A stretch of DNA of 64,000 nt from contig NZ_LMEW01000012.1 in the NCBI RefSeq assembly GCF_001426525.1, positions 456,332 to 520,331 on the forward strand, in the 5' to 3' direction. Positions 27,046 to 35,484 of the stretch are shown in pieces. Numbering within the stretch: the stretch's first letter is position 1; every line of letters begins with the position of its first letter. The notes beneath the pieces were generated by a model. It had not been told where the DNA came from, did not search any database, and worked only from the letters and a program-made list of their open reading frames with translations. The stretch comes from Massilia sp. Root133. Lineage in GTDB: Bacteria; Pseudomonadota; Gammaproteobacteria; Burkholderiales; Burkholderiaceae_D. The position numbers and the translations under genes were made by a program.

Positions 27046-27503
27046 CGGAGGTCGCGCACCTGGAACTGCGCCCGATGGTCGTGGGCGACGTCGACGAGGT
27101 GCATGCCCTCGAATGCAGCGTATTTCCGCATCCGTGGAGCCGCGCGAACTTCATGGACTCGCTCGCGAGCGGCTACGACGCCTGGGTGCTGCGCGCGCCG
27201 ACGGGCGCGCTGGCCGGGTATTTCCTGTTGATGTATGCGCTGGACGAAGCCCATCTGCTCGACGTGGCCGTCGCGGCGCCGCTGCACGGGCGCGGCGTCG
27301 GGCGCTATCTGCTGGACCGCATCGCGGCCAGGTCGCGGGCAGAGCGCATGGCGTCGATTCTGCTCGAGGTGCGGCCGTCGAACACGCGCGCACTCGAGGT
27401 GTACCGGCGCTACGGCTATGAAGAGATCGGCCGCCGCAAGGGCTATTATCCCGCGCACGAAGGGCGGCGCGAGGATGCGATCGTGATGAGGTATGTGTTA
27501 TGA
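27042..27503 (+). CDS. rimI: Ribosomal protein S18-alanine N-acetyltransferase RimI
   Basis: A 153-residue GNAT acetyltransferase. The acetyl-CoA loop appears as VAAPLHGRGVGRYLLDRI; ECSVFPHPWSRANFMDSL near the N-terminus and LEVRPSNTRALEVYRRYGYEE near the C-terminus are typical of RimI. Its known role is acetylation of the N-terminal alanine of ribosomal protein S18. The start overlaps the tsaB stop (ATGA), and its own stop overlaps the next start (ATGA at 27500-27503), so the genes are translationally coupled. Confidence 0.92.
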   Translation: MTEVAHLELRPMVVGDVDEVHALECSVFPHPWSRANFMDSLASGYDAWVLRAPTGALAGYFLLMYALDEAHLLDVAVAAPLHGRGVGRYLLDRIAARSRAERMASILLEVRPSNTRALEVYRRYGYEEIGRRKGYYPAHEGRREDAIVMRYVL

Positions 27504-28462
27504 ACGGTGTCAGCGAACGCGACGCCATCTTCCTGAACGAGATGGGCCTCGGGCCGCTGTGGCAGTTGCGCACGGCGCCGGCATCTGCTGCCGCTGCCGT
27601 CGAGGCCGACGTGGCCATCGTCCCGGGACCGACGCCGCTGCAGCCGGTGGCGCAGTCGGCGTCCGCACTGGCGCCGGTCGCCGAGCCGGCCGCGCCGCAG
27701 CCGGTGCCGGCCGTGCTCCCGCCACGGCCTGCGCCGGCGGGGCCGCGTCCGCCCGGACCGACGCCGCTGCAACCCGTCGCGCAATCCGTGTCCGCGCTGG
27801 CGCCGCCGGCCGACCACGATTCCGCCTGGGACGATGCCGCCTTGCCGAGCGACGCGACGCCGGAAGAAATCGCGGCCATGGACTGGGACCAGCTCACCAT
27901 CGCCATCGCCGCGTGCCGCCGCTGCAGCGCGTGCCGCGAAGGGCGCGCGCCGGTGCCGGGCACGGGCGCGAAGCAGGCGCGCTGGGTCGTCGCGGCCGGG
28001 GCCACGACGGCTGCCGATGACAAGGCGCGCGTCCCGCTCGCGGGCGATTCCGGCAAGCTGCTGGACAATATGCTGGCCGCCGTCGGCATGGGCCGCGAGC
28101 GCGACGTCTACGTGACGAACCTGATCAAGTGCCGCCCGACGACGCCGAACGGCGGCGAGCGCGCGCCCACGCCGCAGGAGGCGGCCGCGTGCCGTCCCTA
28201 CCTCGAACGGGAAGTCGCGCTGACCGGAGCGCAGACCGTGCTCACGCTGGGCCAGATCGCCGCCAACACCTTGCTGGGCCGCCCGCTGCCGGAACCGCTG
28301 GCCGGCGCGCGGGGCAGCGCTCACGCGCTGGAGACGGGCGGACGCACGGTGAACCTGGTGGCTACCTTGCATCCGGGCGAACTGCTGCGGCGCGGCGCCG
28401 ACAAGGCCCTCGCGTGGGCCGACTTGTGCAGGGCAAGGAACGCCCGTGCGCGCTCAGGCTGA
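27500..28462 (+). CDS. Family-4-like uracil-DNA glycosylase with degenerate motif A
   Basis: A 320-residue protein whose C-terminal half (from about 130) matches Fe-S uracil-DNA glycosylases. Cysteines that could bind the cluster are in CRRCSACR (139, 142, 145), IKCRP (Cys211) and AACRP (Cys231), and the HPGELLRRGADKALAWADL segment (His291) matches motif B. The usual GE-x-PG motif A is replaced by AAGATTAADD at 165-174, so catalytic activity is uncertain. The N-terminal 100 residues are an Ala/Pro-rich linker with an 18-residue duplication at 42-59 and 85-102. It is the third gene of the tsaB operon and overlaps DUF1853 by 17 bases. It may act in DNA repair or only bind DNA. Confidence 0.82.
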   Translation: MNGVSERDAIFLNEMGLGPLWQLRTAPASAAAAVEADVAIVPGPTPLQPVAQSASALAPVAEPAAPQPVPAVLPPRPAPAGPRPPGPTPLQPVAQSVSALAPPADHDSAWDDAALPSDATPEEIAAMDWDQLTIAIAACRRCSACREGRAPVPGTGAKQARWVVAAGATTAADDKARVPLAGDSGKLLDNMLAAVGMGRERDVYVTNLIKCRPTTPNGGERAPTPQEAAACRPYLEREVALTGAQTVLTLGQIAANTLLGRPLPEPLAGARGSAHALETGGRTVNLVATLHPGELLRRGADKALAWADLCRARNARARSG

Positions 28463-29402
28463 CACGTACCAGGCTCTGTTCGAACGCCGCTGGCGCCATC
28501 TGCGGCGTGCGCGGGTGCGGGCGCTGGCCTGGCTGCTGGACGCCCCCGACCTCCTCGATATCCACGACCCGCACTGGGAAGGCCGCATCGCGACGCTCGG
28601 TCCGATGACGGAAGAGACGGCGCGCTGGCTGGCCGAACTCGATGCCGATCCCGCACCGCTGGACGCGGCACTCGGTTCGAAAATGTATACGCGCCTCGGC
28701 CTGTACGCGGAAAAGCTGATGGCCTTTTATTTCGCGCACCAGGGCCGCCTCGTCGCGCACGGCCTGCAGGTACGGGCCAGCCGCAACGACACCGTCGGCG
28801 AGTTCGATTTTCTGCTGGATGCGGAGGGTGGGGGGAATGCGGGCGGCGTCGAGCACATCGAGTTCGCCACCAAATTCTACCTGCTGCAGGGCGATGCCAC
28901 GACGGGCTTCGACACGTTCGTCGGTCCGAACCTGGCCGACAGCCTCGGCCGCAAGATGCGCAAGGTGTTCGAGCGCCAGCTCGAACTGGGCAGCCACCCG
29001 GCCGCGCAGGACGTGCTGCCGCGGCCCGTCGTCGCGGCGCGCGCGCTCGTCAAGGGCTGGCTGTTTTATCCGCGCGGGACGTACCAGGCCATGCAGGGCA
29101 TCACGGCGGGCCATTGCCGCGGCTTCTGGTGCCCGTTGGCCGAACTCGATGCCTTGCCCGGCGACCGCTTCCTGATCCTGCCGCGCCTGCAATGGCTGCC
29201 GCCGTTCCGCGCGCAATCGGCTGTGTGGATGCTGGACAAGGCCCAGCTGGCTGCGGAACTGGAAGACCACTTCATGGCCTCGAGCGCGCCCGTGCTCGTG
29301 GCGCTCGTGCGCGAAGAGCCGGACAACATCGTGGAATTCGAACGAGGCTTCATCGTCCCGGACGACTGGCGCGACCGCGCCAACGCCCGCCTGCATCCTT
29401 AA
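28446..29402 (+). CDS. DUF1853 family protein
   Basis: A 318-residue soluble protein of the DUF1853 family, function unknown. The GTG at 28446 has AAGGA five bases upstream and lies inside the preceding gene. GLYAEKLMAFYF, the acidic pair in GEFDFLLD and the following HIEFATKFYL resemble the D...E-x-K core of PD-(D/E)XK nucleases; this is my reading of the motif and not a known assignment. Placement after a uracil-DNA glycosylase-like gene hints at nucleic-acid metabolism. The 3' end is followed within eight bases by a palindromic repeat that looks like a terminator. Confidence 0.75.
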   Translation: MRAQADTYQALFERRWRHLRRARVRALAWLLDAPDLLDIHDPHWEGRIATLGPMTEETARWLAELDADPAPLDAALGSKMYTRLGLYAEKLMAFYFAHQGRLVAHGLQVRASRNDTVGEFDFLLDAEGGGNAGGVEHIEFATKFYLLQGDATTGFDTFVGPNLADSLGRKMRKVFERQLELGSHPAAQDVLPRPVVAARALVKGWLFYPRGTYQAMQGITAGHCRGFWCPLAELDALPGDRFLILPRLQWLPPFRAQSAVWMLDKAQLAAELEDHFMASSAPVLVALVREEPDNIVEFERGFIVPDDWRDRANARLHP

Positions 29403-29409
29403 CCGCCGC

Positions 29410-29482
29410 AAACCGGGGTCAGAGCCCGGTTTTTGGAAATTGCGTTATGGACCTTGCCGAAATTTGGGCTCTGACCCCGGTG
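29410..29482. repeat. REPIN-like inverted repeat pair, also a terminator
   Basis: A 16-bp sequence at 29412-29427 recurs in inverted orientation at 29466-29481. The left copy also folds alone: AAACCGGG (29410-29417) pairs with CCCGGTTT (29425-29432) around a GTCAGAG loop and leads into T residues. It lies between the convergent ends of the DUF1853 and lplT genes and could terminate both. The layout, two copies facing each other over a short spacer, is that of a REPIN. Confidence 0.65.
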
Positions 29483-29501
29483 TTACGACTGACGCCTTGA
29501 A

Positions 29502-30764
29502 TCAGTGCTTGTGCTCGCCGATCAGCGCGAGCGAGTCGTGCTCGCGCTGGTTCGCCGCGTGGCGGCGGCCGATCAGCCACATGATGCCGGCCAGCGACAG
29601 GCCGAACAGGACGATGATGATGTCCAGGTCCAGGCTCAGCGTGATCATGATGGCGTACAGCGCCAGCATGGTGAGGATGGAGAGGTTCTCGTTGAAGTTC
29701 TGCACGGCGATCGAGTGGCCGGCGCTCATCAGCACGTGGCCGCGGTGCTGCAGCAGGGCGTTCATCGGCACGACGAAGTAGCCGGACAGGAGGCCGATGA
29801 GCAGCAGCAGCACGACGGCGATCGGCAGCGAATACACGATCGTCATCGAGGTCACGACGAGGCCCATGATGATGCCGAGCGGGATCACGGTCAGCGATTT
29901 CTTCAGCGGGATCATCTTCGCCGCCATCGCCGCGCCGATCGCGGACCCGATGGCGACGACGCCGATCAGCCCCGTCGCCTTGTCGAGGGACATGTGCAGC
30001 GAGCGCTTGGCCCACTCCAGCACGATCAATTGCAGCGTCGCGCCGGCGCCCCAGAACAGCGTCGTCACGGCCAGCGAGATCTGGCCCAGCTTGTCTTTCC
30101 ACAGCGTGGCGGAGCAGTCGGCGAAATCGGCGATCAGCTTGGCCGGATTGCGTTCCTGGTGCTCGTAGCGGGCGCCGGTGTCCGGGATGCGCAGGTTGAA
30201 GCCGGCCGCCAGCGCGTACACGCCGATCAGCACGGCGAGCTGGGCCTTGGTCGAGGAGTTGATGCCGGTGTCGATATAGGGCACGTCCAGCGTCATCAGC
30301 CAGGCGCTGCCGTGGGCACTGACGAGGGCGCCGCCCATGGCCGCGCCGAGGATGATGGACATGACGGTCAGGCCCTCGATCCAGCCGTTGGCCGCGACGA
30401 GTCGTTCGGCCGGCAGCAGCTCGGTCAGGATGCCGTATTTGGCGGGGGAATAGACGGCGGCGCCGAAGCCGACGACGGTGCAGGCGATGAGAGGGTGCGC
30501 GCCGAAGAAGATCAGGCAGCAGCCGAAAACCTTGATTAAATTGGCGGTGAACATCACCCGTCCCTTGGGCATCGAATCGGCAAACGCGCCGACGAATGGC
30601 GCCAGGAGGACGTAGAACAAGACGAACGACAGCTTCAGCAGCGGAGTGAGCGAAGCCGGGGCTTTCATCGCCGTTAGCAGACCGATCGAGACAAATATCA
30701 GCGCGTTGTCGGCCAGCGACGAGAAGAACTGCGCCGCCATGATGGTATAAAAACCACGGTTCAT
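29502..30764 (-). CDS. lplT: Lysophospholipid transporter LplT
   Basis: A 420-residue inner-membrane protein of the major facilitator fold with about 12 hydrophobic spans. MAAQFFSSLADNALIF at the start, FGAAVYSPAKYGILTELLP and ANGWIEGLTV are characteristic of LplT. In E. coli LplT flips lysophospholipids inward for re-acylation by Aas. Here no aas-like gene is adjacent; the neighbour is divergent alr, 137 bases away. The convergent end faces the REPIN-like repeat. Confidence 0.9.
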   Translation of the reverse strand: MNRGFYTIMAAQFFSSLADNALIFVSIGLLTAMKAPASLTPLLKLSFVLFYVLLAPFVGAFADSMPKGRVMFTANLIKVFGCCLIFFGAHPLIACTVVGFGAAVYSPAKYGILTELLPAERLVAANGWIEGLTVMSIILGAAMGGALVSAHGSAWLMTLDVPYIDTGINSSTKAQLAVLIGVYALAAGFNLRIPDTGARYEHQERNPAKLIADFADCSATLWKDKLGQISLAVTTLFWGAGATLQLIVLEWAKRSLHMSLDKATGLIGVVAIGSAIGAAMAAKMIPLKKSLTVIPLGIIMGLVVTSMTIVYSLPIAVVLLLLIGLLSGYFVVPMNALLQHRGHVLMSAGHSIAVQNFNENLSILTMLALYAIMITLSLDLDIIIVLFGLSLAGIMWLIGRRHAANQREHDSLALIGEHKH

Positions 30765-30901
30765 TCGAAAGGTTCAAAAAACTGGATGGGTTGCTTTATA
30801 CCATGAAAGACCGCTTAGCCCAAGGAATCGACAATACGGCATTTCACTGCCGGGAGTAAAATAAACCTTTCGTTCTCAGCCGTCGCCCCCATCTGCAAGC
30901 C

Positions 30902-32014
30902 ATGCCACGTCCCCTGCACGCCACCATCCACCTCGACTCCATGCAGCACAATCTGGCCCGTGCGCGCGCCTGTGCGCCGCAGGCGAACGTCTGGGCGGTG
31001 GTGAAGGCGAATGCGTATGGACACGGCCTGGAACGGGGCATGCGCGGCTTCGCGCAGGCCGACGGCCTGGCCCTGATCGAAACGGAAAACGCGCTGCGCC
31101 TGCGCGAGCTGGGCTGGGTGAAGCCGATCCTGTTATTAGAGGGAATCTTCGACACGTCGGACATCCCCTTGCTGGCTGAACATAATGTCAACAGCACGGT
31201 CCATTGCATCGAGCAGGTCAAGATGCTGGAGTACACCCAGCTCTACCGTCCCATCGACGTGCACCTGAAAATGAACACGGGCATGAACCGCCTCGGCTTC
31301 CGCCCGGACGAGTTCGCCGCGGCGTACCAGCGGCTGCGCGCCATCCCGGGCATCCGCAACATCACCTTGATGACGCATTTCGCGAACGCGGACGAGCTGG
31401 AGCATCCGCGCCTGTCGATCGGCGAGCAGGTACGCCGCTTCCGTCTGGGCGCGGACGGTCTGCCGGGCGAGCGCAGCCTGTCCAATTCGGGCGGCGTGCT
31501 GCACACGGCGGAGCTCGTCCAGGAATTGCAGAGCGACTGGGTCCGTCCCGGCATCATGCTGTATGGCGGCACCCCGGGCGGCCGCTCGGCGAAGGATTAC
31601 GGCCTGTTGCCCACGATGACGCTGAAATCGGAAATCATCGGCATCCAGCACATCGAGCCGGGCGACAGCGTGGGCTACGGCAGCCGCTTCCAGGCGGACC
31701 GGACCATGACGGTGGGCGTCGTCGCCTGCGGCTATGCGGACGGCTACCCGCGCCACGCCGAGCACGGCACGCCCGTGCTGGTGGATGGCATCCGCACGAC
31801 GCTCGTCGGCCGGGTGTCGATGGACATGATGGCCGTCGACCTGTCGCCCATTGCGAACGCGCGCGTGGGCAGCAAGGTCACCCTGTGGGGCGATGGTCTC
31901 CCGATCGACGAGGTGGCGCAGGCCGCCGGCACGATCGGCTATGAATTGATGTGCGCCGTGGCGCCGCGCGTACGCGTGGCCGAGGCGCCGCTCGGGTGCG
32001 ATCCCGTCTTGTAA
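30902..32014 (+). CDS. alr: Alanine racemase
   Basis: A 370-residue PLP enzyme that interconverts L- and D-alanine for peptidoglycan. The PLP lysine is Lys35 in VVKANAYGHG; the second catalytic residue is Tyr259 in SVGYGSRF. GVVACGYADGYPR and GRVSMDMMAVDL are also typical. Length is normal. It lies 12 bases upstream of radA on the same strand, so the two may share a transcript. Confidence 0.96.
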   Translation: MPRPLHATIHLDSMQHNLARARACAPQANVWAVVKANAYGHGLERGMRGFAQADGLALIETENALRLRELGWVKPILLLEGIFDTSDIPLLAEHNVNSTVHCIEQVKMLEYTQLYRPIDVHLKMNTGMNRLGFRPDEFAAAYQRLRAIPGIRNITLMTHFANADELEHPRLSIGEQVRRFRLGADGLPGERSLSNSGGVLHTAELVQELQSDWVRPGIMLYGGTPGGRSAKDYGLLPTMTLKSEIIGIQHIEPGDSVGYGSRFQADRTMTVGVVACGYADGYPRHAEHGTPVLVDGIRTTLVGRVSMDMMAVDLSPIANARVGSKVTLWGDGLPIDEVAQAAGTIGYELMCAVAPRVRVAEAPLGCDPVL

Positions 32015-32026
32015 ATAAAAGGAATC

Positions 32027-33406
32027 ATGGCTAAACCCCGTACCAGTTTCGTCTGCAGCGATTGCGGCAGCGTCGCCAGCCGCTGGACCGGCCAATGCGC
32101 CGATTGCAAGGCCTGGAACACGATGACCGAGCAGGTCGAGACCGCCGGCCTGAACCGCATGTCGCAGGCGCCGCATATGCATAAAAGCCTGGCGCAGACG
32201 GCCCCCGTGCTGTCGTTGGCCGACATCGAGGCGATCGACGTGCCCCGCTTCGGCACCGGCATCGACGAATTCGACCGCGTGCTGGGCGGCGGCCTCGTCG
32301 CGGGCGGCGTCGTGCTGATCGGCGGCGATCCCGGCATCGGCAAGTCGACCTTGCTGCTGCAGGCGCTGGCGAACCTGGCCGCGGCGCGCAGCACGCTGTA
32401 CGTGTCCGGCGAGGAATCCGGCGCCCAGATCGCCCTGCGCGCGCGCCGCCTGCAGGTCGAGGCGAAAGACCTGAAGCTGCAGGCCGAGATCCAGCTGGAA
32501 AAAATCCTCGGCACCATTGCCGACCTCAAGCCGGACGTCGCCGTCATCGACTCCATCCAGACCTTGTACTCGGATGCGCTGACGTCGGCCCCCGGTTCCG
32601 TCTCGCAGGTGCGCGAATGCGCGGCGCAGCTCACGCGCGTGGCCAAGCAGACGGGCGTGACGATCATCCTCGTCGGCCACGTGACGAAGGAGGGCGCGCT
32701 CGCGGGGCCCCGTGTGCTGGAGCACATCGTCGACACCGTGCTGTATTTCGAAGGCGATACGCAGTCCAGCTTCCGCCTCGTGCGCGCCATCAAGAACCGT
32801 TTCGGCGCCGTCAACGAGCTGGGCGTGTTCGCGATGACGGAAAAGGGACTGAAAGGCGTGTCGAACCCGTCCGCACTATTCCTGTCGCAACACGACAACC
32901 AGGTGCCCGGTTCCTGCGTGATGGTGACGCAGGAGGGTACCCGGCCGCTGCTGGTCGAAGTGCAGGCGCTCGTCGACGCGAGTCATTTGCCGAACGCGCG
33001 CCGGCTGTCCGTCGGCCTCGAGCAGAACCGCCTCGCAATGCTGCTCGCGGTGCTGCACCGCCATGCCGGCATCGCCGCGTTCGACCAGGACGTATTCATC
33101 AACGCGGTGGGCGGCGTCAAGATCACGGAGCCGGCGGCCGACCTGGCCGTCCTGCTGGCGATCAATTCGTCGATGCGCAACAAGCCGCTGCCCCGCGGCC
33201 TCGTCGTGTTCGGCGAAGTGGGCCTGGCCGGCGAGATCCGTCCCGCCCCGCGTGGGCAGGAGCGTTTGCGCGAGGCGGCGAAGCTGGGCTTTTCCGTCGC
33301 CGTGATCCCGAAAGCCAATGTGCCGAAGCAAAAGATCGAGGGAATGAACATCGTGGCCGTCGAGCGGATCGATGAAGCATTCAGCAAGCTGCGCGAGCTC
33401 GACTGA
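32027..33406 (+). CDS. radA: DNA repair protein RadA
   Basis: A 459-residue RecA-like ATPase that promotes branch migration in recombinational repair. Cys10, Cys13, Cys24 and Cys27 form the zinc finger. Walker A is GGDPGIGKST at 99-108, and the RadA-specific KNRFG is at 256-260. A Lon-type S16 domain (DQDVFINAVGGVKITEPAADL) ends the protein. Length and order are normal. Confidence 0.96.
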   Translation: MAKPRTSFVCSDCGSVASRWTGQCADCKAWNTMTEQVETAGLNRMSQAPHMHKSLAQTAPVLSLADIEAIDVPRFGTGIDEFDRVLGGGLVAGGVVLIGGDPGIGKSTLLLQALANLAAARSTLYVSGEESGAQIALRARRLQVEAKDLKLQAEIQLEKILGTIADLKPDVAVIDSIQTLYSDALTSAPGSVSQVRECAAQLTRVAKQTGVTIILVGHVTKEGALAGPRVLEHIVDTVLYFEGDTQSSFRLVRAIKNRFGAVNELGVFAMTEKGLKGVSNPSALFLSQHDNQVPGSCVMVTQEGTRPLLVEVQALVDASHLPNARRLSVGLEQNRLAMLLAVLHRHAGIAAFDQDVFINAVGGVKITEPAADLAVLLAINSSMRNKPLPRGLVVFGEVGLAGEIRPAPRGQERLREAAKLGFSVAVIPKANVPKQKIEGMNIVAVERIDEAFSKLRELD

Positions 33407-33453
33407 TCGCCGTAACTTAAATAGCGGTAACACGCAAGGTTATCGTTTGCACC

Positions 33454-33459
33454 TATAAT
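33454..33459 (+). promoter_or_regulatory. -10 element upstream of the PilZ gene
   Basis: A consensus TATAAT lies 34 bases before the GTG start. No good -35 hexamer is seen at 16-18 bases, so the call rests on the -10 alone. Confidence 0.45.
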
Positions 33460-33493
33460 GCCACCTCGTTTTTAAAAGGCTCACAGGTTAATC

Positions 33494-33814
33494 GTGGCAA
33501 TAGATCAGAGGCAATCCGCACGCAAGATCCTGAAGGTGCGGGCCGTCCTGGCGATGGAAGGCCAGGCCCCCGTCCAGGGACGTACATCCGACATCGGCGC
33601 CAATGGCGTCAGCATTACCGTGCCGCATCCGCTGCAGGCGGGGCAGACGGGCCAGGTCGGCTTCGACCTGCTCGTCGACGGCACACCGTTCCCCCTGCAT
33701 GGGCGCGTCAAGGTGATGTATTGTATTTTCAGCAATGGTGAATTCAAGGCCGGGTTGCAGTTCATGAACCTGGACCTGGCGGCGATGAGCCAGGTGTCAC
33801 GCTTCCTGCGCTGA
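33494..33814 (+). CDS. PilZ domain protein
   Basis: A 106-residue single-domain protein. RQSAR at 6-10 and SDIGANG at 32-38 correspond to the RxxxR and (D/N)xSxxG c-di-GMP-binding motifs, although the second has Ile in place of Ser, so binding is likely but not certain. The start is GTG at 33494 with AGG seven bases upstream. A strong terminator follows. Single PilZ proteins usually relay c-di-GMP to motility, pili or polysaccharide export; the target is not evident here. Confidence 0.85.
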   Translation: MAIDQRQSARKILKVRAVLAMEGQAPVQGRTSDIGANGVSITVPHPLQAGQTGQVGFDLLVDGTPFPLHGRVKVMYCIFSNGEFKAGLQFMNLDLAAMSQVSRFLR

Positions 33815-33834
33815 TTCATTGGCCGGTTGACAAG

Positions 33835-33870
33835 AAAAGCGGCGGGTGCCTTGGGCCCCGCCGCTTTTTC
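33835..33870 (+). terminator. Strong intrinsic terminator after the PilZ gene
   Basis: A 12-bp stem, 33835-33846 with 33857-33868, has a 10-base loop. Both flanks are A- and T-runs, so it can work in both directions. Confidence 0.88.
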
Positions 33871-33898
33871 TTTGATGAGACCTCTGCGGCCCCCAATG

Positions 33899-34009
33899 CT
33901 ATTCGTGATAGCGGTCGTGCAACTTTTGTGAACTGCCGATGCCTTCGGAAATCACCCCATACAGCACGAGGACGACCATCCCGGTCAGCATCCCTGTAAT
34001 GAATAACAT
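33899..34009 (-). CDS. Candidate small membrane protein, 36 residues
   Basis: A short minus-strand frame begins MLFITGMLTGMVVLVLYGVI, a single hydrophobic span, followed by a polar tail ending LHDRYHE. It is the only plausible coding content in the 507 bases between the PilZ and pstS genes. A TACAAT hexamer (minus strand, 34061-34056) lies about 47 bases upstream. The ribosome site is weak: the purine-rich GGGGGAG lies roughly 20 bases before the ATG. No family is recognised. Confidence 0.4.
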   Translation of the reverse strand: MLFITGMLTGMVVLVLYGVISEGIGSSQKLHDRYHE

Positions 34010-34223
34010 ACCGTTCGAACGCCGTTGAGCGCTCCCCCCTCATCTGTCATTCGAGATTGTAGGACTACTCCTCCATACTGCATAAACACTTTCAAATTAG
34101 CATAAGAAAAAGTATTTACAAGGCACTTTTCTCGACGGTGGGAGAGGGTGGAGCCGCACATTGTGACAAGGCACGCAGGGCTGTGTGACATGTTTTTTCG
34201 GGCCGTCACATGATGCATCCCGC

Positions 34224-34279
34224 ATGTCATATGGCCAGGTTGGCCATGTCATAAAGCCGTCATATTTGCTCACTACACT
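34224..34279 (+). promoter_or_regulatory. Tandem Pho boxes and pstS promoter
   Basis: ATGTCAT at 34246-34252 and CCGTCAT at 34257-34263 form a 7-4-7 Pho box. A second ATGTCAT at 34224-34230 lies exactly 22 bases upstream, with a weaker half-site at 34235-34241, giving two phased PhoB units. A -10-like TACACT at 34274-34279 is 10 bases downstream of the last half-site, the usual geometry when the Pho box replaces the -35. PhoB, encoded downstream, should activate here under phosphate limitation. Confidence 0.85.
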
Positions 34280-34321
34280 GCGCAGCATCAACCGTGTCAC
34301 ACCTAACCAAAGGACCTTGAT

Positions 34322-35365
34322 ATGCGCATGAAGCAACTGCTGGCAACCATCATCATCGGCACCACCGCCGCGTTCGCGAGCACCGCGACCCTGGCCGCCG
34401 ACATCACCGGTGCTGGTTCCACCTTCGCCTACCCGATCTACGCGAAATGGGCGGAGATGTACAAGAAGACCAGCGGCAATGGCCTGAACTACCAATCGAT
34501 CGGCTCGGGCGCCGGCATCAAGCAGATCAAGGCCAAGACCGTCGACTTCGGCGCATCGGACATGCCGCTGCCGGTCGAAGAGCTGAACGAAGCGGGCCTG
34601 ATGCAGTTCCCGACCATCATGGGCGGCGTCGTCGCCATCGTCAACCTGGACGGCGTGGCGCCGGGCCAGCTGAAACTGACCGGTCCGGTGGTTGCGGACA
34701 TCTACCTGGGCAAGATTACCAAGTGGAACGACCAGGCCATCGCCGCCCTGAACCCGGGCGTGAAACTGCCGGCCGAAGACATCACCGTCGTGCACCGCGC
34801 CGACGGTTCGGGCACCTCGTTCCTGTTCACGAATTTCCTGTCGCAGACCAATCCGGATTTCAAGGCGAAGATCGGCGCGGGCACCGCCGTGAAATGGGCT
34901 GTCGGCGTGGGCGGCAAGGGCAATGACGGCGTCGCCGCCAACGTCCAGCGCATCAAGGGCTCGATCGGCTACGTCGAGTGGGCATATGCCAAGAAGAACA
35001 AGCTGGCCCACACCCAGCTGAAGAACCGCGACGGCAACTTCCTGCAGCCGGACGACGACAACTTCAAGGCCGCCGCCGCCAACGCGGACTGGATCAAGGC
35101 ACCGGGCTTCGGCGTCGTCCTGACCGACCAGCCGGGCAAGAACGCATGGCCGATCACCGGCGTGACGTACGCCATCGTTCACAAGTCGCAGGCCGATGGC
35201 GCCAAGGGCAAGGAAGTCCTGAAGTTCTTCGACTACGCCTTCAAGAGCGGCACCGCCGCCGCCAACGAGCTGGACTACGTGCCGATGCCGGAGTCCGTCA
35301 CCAAGCTGGTGGAAGCCGCCTGGAAGAACAACCTGAAAGACGGTTCGGGCAAGGCGATCTGGTAA
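34322..35365 (+). CDS. pstS: Phosphate-binding protein PstS
   Basis: A 347-residue periplasmic protein that delivers phosphate to PstCAB. A signal peptide covers about residues 1-25, cleaved before DITGAGSTFAYPIY. Phosphate ligands are typical: GAGSTF, SGAGIKQI, DFGASDMPL and RADGSGTS. AAAGGA-type ribosome site precedes the ATG. It is under tandem Pho boxes and separated from pstC by a terminator-like hairpin. Confidence 0.97.
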   Translation: MRMKQLLATIIIGTTAAFASTATLAADITGAGSTFAYPIYAKWAEMYKKTSGNGLNYQSIGSGAGIKQIKAKTVDFGASDMPLPVEELNEAGLMQFPTIMGGVVAIVNLDGVAPGQLKLTGPVVADIYLGKITKWNDQAIAALNPGVKLPAEDITVVHRADGSGTSFLFTNFLSQTNPDFKAKIGAGTAVKWAVGVGGKGNDGVAANVQRIKGSIGYVEWAYAKKNKLAHTQLKNRDGNFLQPDDDNFKAAAANADWIKAPGFGVVLTDQPGKNAWPITGVTYAIVHKSQADGAKGKEVLKFFDYAFKSGTAAANELDYVPMPESVTKLVEAAWKNNLKDGSGKAIW

Positions 35366-35402
35366 TCGGGCAAACCCAAGGTGAGCAATCCCTGCGTGGG
35401 TA

Positions 35403-35456
35403 GCGTCGCTCCCACCTCCCGGCGCGAGGTCGGGCAGGTGGGAGTGACGCGTTTTT
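35403..35456 (+). terminator. Hairpin terminator/attenuator between pstS and pstC
   Basis: A 15-bp stem (35403-35417 with 35436-35450, one G-U pair) has an 18-base loop and is followed by GTTTTT. Partial readthrough would give more PstS than permease, and the stem could protect the pstS mRNA 3' end. Confidence 0.75.
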
Positions 35457-35484
35457 GCTTCTAGGTAATAAATTGGACAAACAC

